A DNA stretch of 64,000 bases from Ricinus communis (Eukaryota; Streptophyta; Magnoliopsida; Malpighiales; Euphorbiaceae): positions 17,112,001-17,176,000 of the forward strand of contig NC_063257.1 of NCBI RefSeq assembly GCF_019578655.1, in the 5' to 3' direction. Below are positions 58,374 to 64,000 of the stretch, in pieces (position 1 is the stretch's first letter; each line of letters opens with the position of its first letter). A program made the translations under genes and the position numbers. The notes under the pieces were generated by a model, which was not told the DNA's origin, searched no databases, and was given only the letters and a program-made list of their open reading frames with translations.

Positions 58374-59073
58374 ACTTCTGGTCATGGAATAAGGTCAAGG
58401 TCAAAGATCAGGGATCAAAGTCAACAAGTTTTCCTAGGGTTTCTAGAAGCATTGGGCCGCACATTAGGGTTTCTAGAAGCATTAGGCCGCACATTAGGGT
58501 TTCTAGAAGCATTGGAGGTCTCACCTAACCCTAGGGCAGCCACCACTTATGCTTAGAGAAGGAGGCAGCCACACATTAGAAGTCTTTTAGGGTTTGATTC
58601 TTTATTGCTTATCTCTTAGTCCTTTTAAGGGTTAGAATCATTTCAAGAATCTATAAATAGAGCTATGTATTTCGGCTAAAGCACATAAGATCAATATACA
58701 TTTCTGAATGAAGTTGTATTTGAGTTGTTAATTCTTATTCCTTAAGGTGTTCCTTATTGAATTTCTTGAGATTAAATTAACTTGTTTGATTTAGTTTCAC
58801 ATCTACATGTTTGATCAATCAATTAACTTTTTATTAGTTTCTTGAGTTGTTTGAACATTCTTTATCTATTTATAACTAAAGGGCTTAGTAGTTCTATTGC
58901 TAAGTTTGTTAGTTCCATAATCAATTGCAAACTTTCAAGTTAGATTTTGGGGCGACAAATTCGAACTTATTGGTAAGGGTGCTTCCTCTTAAATAGGGAG
59001 AGCGTTTATCAGTTTGATTTTCTCACCATTACTTATCTTGGTGTTTGGACGTATCCGGTTCGAGTTTGTATCA
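58169..59073 (+). repeat. Element F 3' LTR
   Basis: 905 bp, the same length as the 5' copy. TAGGGTTT words at 58435, 58465, 58495 and 58588; TATA box at 58652-58659. Its first 205 bp encode the integrase tail. Confidence 0.95.
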
Positions 59074-59078
59074 TCTTC

Positions 59079-60597
59079 ACTGACCATTCAGCTTTGAGGT
59101 ATTTGTTTAATAAGCATGATGCTAAGCCGAGATTGATCAGATGGATTTTATTGTTACAGGAGTTCGACATTGAGATCAGAGATAAGAAGCGCGCAGAAAA
59201 TTTAGCAGCGGATCACCTATCCTGATTGGAGAATCCGAGCTTAGAAACACTTGACGAGAGTACGATAGATGATCGATTTCCAGAGGAGCACTTGTATTCA
59301 TTGAAGGTATACTCCGATTCTCCTTGGTTTTTTGATTATGCTAACTACCTTGTGGCTAAGGTCTTACCAAAGGGTATGACTTGTCAGCAAAAGAAGAAAT
59401 TCTTTGCTGATTTGAAATACTACATTTAGGAAGATCCCTTCCTATATTGAGTGTGTGCAGACCAGGTCATTCGTCGATGTGTTTATGGCGAAGAGAGTAT
59501 CCAGATTTTGAGGCATTGTCCGCAGAAGGCCATCAAGCGGCAAACCATACTGCTAGGAAGGTGTTGGATGCAGGCTTTTATTGGCCAACTATCTTCCAAG
59601 ATGCTAGGACATTTGTTCAGGTTTGCAATGCTTGTCAACGCTTAGGTCTCTGCCTGTGATGAAATGCCCCAAACTAGTATGCAGACTGTTGAGATATTTG
59701 ATGTTTGGGGTATTGACTTCATGGGACCCCTTCCCTTCTTCAAATGGCAATAAGTATATCCTCGTGGCTGCTAAGTATTTCTCCAAATGGCTTGAGGCAC
59801 AGGCCTTACCTACTGATGATGTCAGAGTTGTTTACAGGTTCCTTAAGAGGTTATTTGCTAGGTTCGACACACCTAAAGCGCTAATTAGTGACAGGGGAAC
59901 ACATTTATGCAACGCTCAATTAGAGAAGGCACTTAGGCGCTATGGTGTAACGCATCGGTTCTCTACTCCCTATCACCGACAAACTAGTGGGCAAGTTGAG
60001 GTTACTAATAGGGGTTTAAAACACAACTTAGAGAGAACTGTAGGTGTACGTAGGAAGGATTGGGCTTCGAAACTGAATGATGCATTATGGGCATTTAGAA
60101 CTGCATATAGGACCTCTGTAGGTTTTACGCCCTATAGGCTGGTGTATGGGAAGTCTTGTCATTTACCTGTCGAATTAGGACGTAGGGCTTTTCGGGCCCT
60201 TAAAACTTGCAATTTTGATGTTGATTCTGCAGGTAAGGAAAGACAATGGCAACTGAGTGAATTGGAGGAGTGGCGTCAACAGGCATATGAAAACTCTTCA
60301 ATTTACAAGGCTAAGACAAAGAAGTGGCATGATCAGAGGCTCAAATGTCCTAAGGAATTTCAGATTGGAGATAGATTATTGCTATATAACTCACATCTTC
60401 ATTTATTTCCAGGGAAGCTCAAGAGTCGATGGTCGGGGCTATTCATGGTTAAACAAGTTTTCCCATATGGCACAGTCGAGCTTCATCATCCCGAGAAGGG
60501 TGATTTCAAGGTCAATGGACATAGGCTCAAGGTGTATCACATAAACATGTTGGAGATTGAGCAGCGGGTTAACATGATTTTATATCTGCAAGGATGA
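59079..60597 (+). pseudogene. Element E RNase H end and integrase
   Basis: Resumes E after [22 protein letters not shown], then a CGA-to-TGA stop at 59222-59224 in HLS*LENP. Integrase N-terminal fragments follow ([12 protein letters not shown], then [12 protein letters not shown]). A frameshift after the first catalytic Asp (IDFMGP, about 59715) leads to a 324-codon open stretch ending at 60597. That stretch has the second Asp in ISDRGTHLCN, the Glu in QTSGQVEVTNRG, WAFRTAYRTSVGFTPYRLVYGK and the C-terminal FKVNGHRLKVYH. It is the best preserved Athila integrase core here. Confidence 0.9.
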
Positions 60598-61893
60598 TCC
60601 ATGTCGAGTCCAGCTAAATGACTCAAGAACCAAAAAGAAGCGCCATTGGGAGGCGTTCCCATTTTTAGTTTTATGTTTTTTGGTTTACTTTTATGTTATC
60701 AATTGTTTGCATGCTTGATGATCTTTAGAACACTTACTTTATATACTAAACATAGTTGTATGAATCTAGGGTTTAAGTAACTTAAGTCGGATTTTTGGTC
60801 ATTAGTGAAGACGGACTTCCCTGTTTGATATATTTTACTTAATTTATAGCCTAAATGTGTGCGTATATGTGTTAAATGCAGGTAGGGAGTTTGGCAACTC
60901 GAGGTGGCGAAAGAAAGCTCGGACTTCACCTGTCCACCATAGTTTCCATAGGCATCACGGGCTGCAACACCAGGTCATGCTTATCAGCACAGCCGGAGTC
61001 ATAACCGTGATGAATATGCATATAAAGGGTGTGGGAAAATAGCCATCCACCACGGCTTCTGAGGCCACCATAGGCTGCAACACCAGGGCATACCGGTCAC
61101 CACGCCCGTGGCCCAGCCTGTGATTGAGATGCACGTAAAGCACAAAGCAAAACCAGCCGTCCACCACGGCCGAAACACCAAGGCGGCAACACGGTCGTCT
61201 TTGACCGGTAGCAGCCATGCCCTCACCGGTGATGGATTGGCATAAGGATGTGGCTTTAGGGTTCAGCACGGGCTGAGTCTTGGCCATGCTGACCAGCACA
61301 GCCTTGCCCTCGCCCGTGCTGACCCCCGTGACTATATAAAAATGCCTTTTCAAAAATTTCCCTACCTTTCCCTCTCTATGCTCTAAGGTGATGTTTCTTC
61401 TTTGTCTTTGATTTTTCTTACCTGTCACGACAATTTCAAGTAAGTCTCTTCGCCTTTTGCTTTTATTTGATTAAATTTGAATTTTCTTTTATGCAATTTT
61501 TATTATTTAGGACATTTTGATATGCTTTAGTAGTTTGTTTTATTACAGTGCTTAAATTTGACTTAGATCAGATTTAGTTAAGACTAGTTGCTATTTTTAT
61601 GTGATTTTGAATAATGAAATGTTAAGTGTGAGGTTTGGCAGCAATAAAGTTTATTTATGGCATTTTATTATGAAAAATTGATAGCATAAATTTTCTTTAT
61701 TTGGTGCGTGATAAAGTGGGCTGGAATGTAATTGTGAATTAATTTTTTGTAGGAGATTGAGGCTTTAGTTTTAGTTTTAAGTCTAAAGTTTTATGTTAGT
61801 CAAATTATAGCCGTTATGCTGTTTAATTTTCGGTATAATTTATGTTAACTTGATTTCTTGTTGGAATACTAATGATTCACCACATTAGGCAAT
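60598..61893 (+). other. Element E spacer between pol and the last ORF
   Basis: Just after pol lies a hairpin word (TGGGA / TCCCA, 60647-60661) with loop ggcgt. A cluster of GC-rich words (accacggc, cacgggctg, cccgtgctgac) at about 60950-61325 uses the same vocabulary as the LTR. The rest is AT-rich with no supported gene. Confidence 0.65.
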
Positions 61894-63491
61894 ATGAGGG
61901 ACCGCGATCAATCACGTAAAAAGCAACTGCAACGCGCCGTTACCAGCAAGCGCCCATGCGGCGAAGGAACATCTTCCTCCACTTCACCTTCATCAGCACC
62001 AGCACCGGCACTAGCACCAGCACTAGCACCAGCACCAGCACCTCCACCACAATAACAACTAGTCCGAGTACGAAGAGCACCAGCTGCAAATCCACCCGCA
62101 CCTGGTTGACATCCCTTATGGACATTTCAGAATGCAGATAACGAGAGCCGCTTCCAAGTCATGAGATGGAAGCAAGTGATGGCTGAACGTTGCATCGACT
62201 TTGTATCCTTGGAGAGAGTAGGATTGGCTCAGGATGTGCATGTCCTATTCGAAAATCTGCTATACACATGATTCTTCAACATCATTGAGCCAACCTACCG
62301 TGAGCTCATAATTGAATTCCTCAGCACCTTCTTTCTGCAGCAACAGATCACAAACTGGCATAAGCCTAATGCAGTTTACTTCAGACTTAGAGGAAGTGAG
62401 TTCTTAATGTTAGTTCCACAATTCAGCATGCATTTGGGATTATGGACTAAGCAGGAGACCTCGGGCGACGAGTATCAAGGATGCATCTATGTCAACCCAA
62501 TCTCGTACGACACAATGTGGGATTCATTAGTACTCAGGCCAGAATCATACTACCCCAGCAGGTCTAAGGCGTCTAGCCTTCCGGATCATCTCCACTATCT
62601 CCATACTTTATTAGCTTACACGATTACAGGCAGGGGAGATAGTTTTGGAGCGGTCATACAGACCGATATATTCATCCTCTGGGCTATGCAACATCGTAAG
62701 AAGCTTGACTTGGGATATCTGTTGGCTCGTCAAGTCTGTTCATTCATAGTCGACGCCTAGAAGAAGATGCACTGCTGTTTTGCCCCGTATATGACTAGGC
62801 TAGCCAAAAGACTGGATGTATTGGACGACTGTCTGTTAGAGCTTTCACAGATTGGTGATATGACACCACTAGGGATTAGACAGATGATCAACATGCAGAT
62901 GATCACGGCTACTTGACACTCACATGGCATAGAGTATAGGCTCGTCAACGCAATAGTAAGGGAGGCTAGAGAGACAGCAGCTAGGGGAGCCCAAGACCCG
63001 ATGGCTGAGATTCCAGATGTTAGGATTCCTAATCCAGTTAGAGTGTTTATGCCTACATTTGGAGCCTCCTCTTCTTATTTTGTAGGGACATCGAGTGCTC
63101 AAATTAGTGCTTTGGCTGACCAACTAGATTGAGTCTGCGATTTTCAACAGCAACACTATACTGAGTTTGTGCAGCATAGAAAGGAGTTTGGGCAGTTTCA
63201 AGAGTAGACTAGGGCACAGTTTCAGGGTTTAAACGATATGCTCCAGCAGCTTATGCATGGGCTAGATAGGCAGGCCACCTAGACAGACTTAATGGCGGAG
63301 CAGATTTAAGAGTAGCGGAGACCGAAGCACAAAATCAGTGATTCATTGATGATATGGAGTTCGATCTAGCAGGTTGCTTCACAGACCCTATGCCACCACC
63401 ACCGCCCCCTCCTTCAGCTCCTTCCCCTACTCCTCACCCTCCAGCAGATCCGGCCAGTGAGGATGCGCCTTCGGCAAACTACAAGCAGTGA
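61894..63491 (+). pseudogene. Element E ORF after pol (Athila-type, env position)
   Basis: About 530 codons from ATG 61894. A basic start (MRDRDQSRKKQLQR) is followed by an Ala-Pro repeat (about 61995-62047) and a stop. The conserved body is RWKQVMAERCIDFVSLERVG, FFNIIEPTYRELIIEFLS, and FRLRGSEFLMLVPQFSMHLG in a 117-codon open stretch at 62407-62760; then CFAPYMTRLAKRLDVLDD, a coiled-coil-like Gln-rich part and a Pro-rich end (63385-63491). Stops at 62758, 62914 and 63130 plus a late frameshift. It is the same protein as 12052-13653 in B. No signal peptide or membrane segment is visible, so I describe it by position only. Confidence 0.75.
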
Positions 63492-63729
63492 AAAGAATTT
63501 GTGCTATTTTTCTTTTCCTTTTCCTTTTTATTTTACTTCTTTATTTTTATTTTACTTTATTTTCATTTCTTTTTGCATTTTCATTTTATGTTATTTTCTT
63601 TCATTTTCTTTTCATGTTATGTTATTTTAGTGGAACACTTTGCTTTGCCATCTTAATATGTACATTTAATATGATCTTCATTTTTTTATAGTGTGCTAGT
63701 TATGTTCTATACCCAGTTTTATTTTCTCT

Positions 63730-63763
63730 AACACCGTGGATAGTGTTATACTCAAGTGTGGGG
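63730..63763 (+). promoter_or_regulatory. Element E internal hairpin 1 (decayed) and purine tract
   Basis: aacac / gtgtt stem around a loop where relatives have AGGA (63730-63747), then aagtgtgggg (63754-63763). Confidence 0.55.
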
Positions 63764-64000
63764 TAGGTATCTGTGGCTCTATCCCTTAATTGTTTAAGGC
63801 AATGATAATGGACTATTCTTAGGATGTTAGGACCTAGGTTTTTCATGACATTTAAGTTTAGTTTGTTCTTTCGTAATTAATGACTTAATTCACAAACTAG
63901 TAATTGATTGTCCCTCTCGATCTTTTGTTCTTAAAAGCAATTTCACTGTATTCAATATGTCAATTTGGCCGGGTTAAACCGGTGTTACTCGAGTTCCTTG
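63764..64000 (+). other. Element E 3' spacer, cut by window end
   Basis: Non-coding start of the spacer that in D, B and G leads to the conserved block and hairpin 2. Confidence 0.6.

Larger units (their letters stand above)
52105..59073 (+). mobile_element. Element F: CRM-like chromovirus (Ty3/gypsy), full length
   Basis: 6969 bp, with two 905-bp LTRs and a perfect duplication tcttc (52100-52104 and 59074-59078). It has a tRNA-iMet primer site, one gag-pol frame and a purine tract before the 3' LTR. Pol motifs and a C-terminal tail with GPMTRARSKKFKQAL that reads into the LTR fit the CRM clade. I count about 22 LTR differences by eye (about 2.4%). Gag-pol has at least five stops and two frameshifts, so this copy is inactive. 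Confidence 0.93.
46680..64000 (+). mobile_element. Element E: Athila-like element, runs off the window, split by F
   Basis: From the shared LTR through primer site, gag, protease, RT and RNase H (interrupted by F at 52105-59073), then integrase, GC-word spacer, post-pol ORF and internal hairpin 1. Its second hairpin module and 3' LTR lie beyond 64000. Without F the gag-pol length (about 5.4 kb) matches that of B. Confidence 0.88.

Noticed and set aside
61940..62141. Paired Thr/Ser and Val/Leu repeat ORFs on opposite strands
   Set aside because: Both are off-frame readings of the gcaccagcac repeat that encodes the Ala-Pro run of the post-pol ORF of E.
61894..63491. Envelope glycoprotein
   Set aside because: Only the position after pol suggests it. 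I see no signal peptide, membrane anchor, furin site or glycosylation-rich ectodomain.
1..64000. tRNA or rRNA genes
   Set aside because: Only tRNA-complementary primer sites (12-17 bases) were found; no cloverleaf-capable 70-90 bp sequence or rRNA-like region was recognised.

Overview
The window is plant nuclear DNA, AT-rich and almost entirely repetitive. The only host gene I can support is a minus-strand exon of an FLX-like (FLOWERING LOCUS C EXPRESSOR-like) coiled-coil gene at 6495-7018. The FLX-like exon, plant Ty3/gypsy lineages, tRNA-Asp and tRNA-iMet primer sites and retrotransposons nested inside one another all point to a flowering plant, probably a eudicot; I cannot name the species. 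I saw no rRNA, tRNA or CRISPR array.

Layout. 1-6494 is non-coding sequence left of the FLX-like exon (probably its intron), with a small decayed Ty3/gypsy element A (about 1127-3646). 7019-8309 is very AT-rich, with a degenerate tandem repeat of about 85 bp and an (AT)26 tract. From 8310 to the end everything is nested LTR retrotransposons. The LTR of a minus-strand family-C element (X) is split by a 13.2 kb Athila-like element B (8868-22108, minus, TSD ttcat). X's 3' region runs on to about 25755 and carries a solo LTR (S1, 23036-24516). A plus-strand family-C element Y (gag and protease only, about 25757-41289) follows; it is interrupted by solo LTR S2 (26928-29172, TSD gaaac) and by element G (30508-38152, minus, TSD gggag). 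A third family-C piece (Z, 41290-41884) holds the start of an Athila-type LTR (J, 41885-42389), which is split by a tandem Athila array, LTR-D-LTR-E (42390 to beyond 64000). E is itself split inside its RNase H domain by F, a CRM-like chromovirus (52105-59073, plus, TSD tcttc).

LTR pairs compared by eye diverge about 7% in B, 4-5% across the D/E LTRs and 2-2.5% in F and G, so B is the older insertion and F and G the younger. All coding regions carry stops or frameshifts. B and E have the full Athila order gag-PR-RT-RH-IN plus a further ORF after pol. D, G and Y have each lost RT, RNase H and integrase.

The most interesting signal is non-coding. All the Athila-type families share a 3' architecture: end of pol, then a family-specific GC-rich near-palindromic word cluster, then a hairpin with loop AGGA and a purine tract AAGTGTGGGG, then 1.0-1.45 kb of spacer with a conserved block, then a second AGGA hairpin and purine tract directly before the 3' LTR. 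Stem sequences differ between families by compensating changes. The same GC-rich word recurs in the LTR upstream of the TATA box. This is the best candidate for an undescribed functional system in the window.
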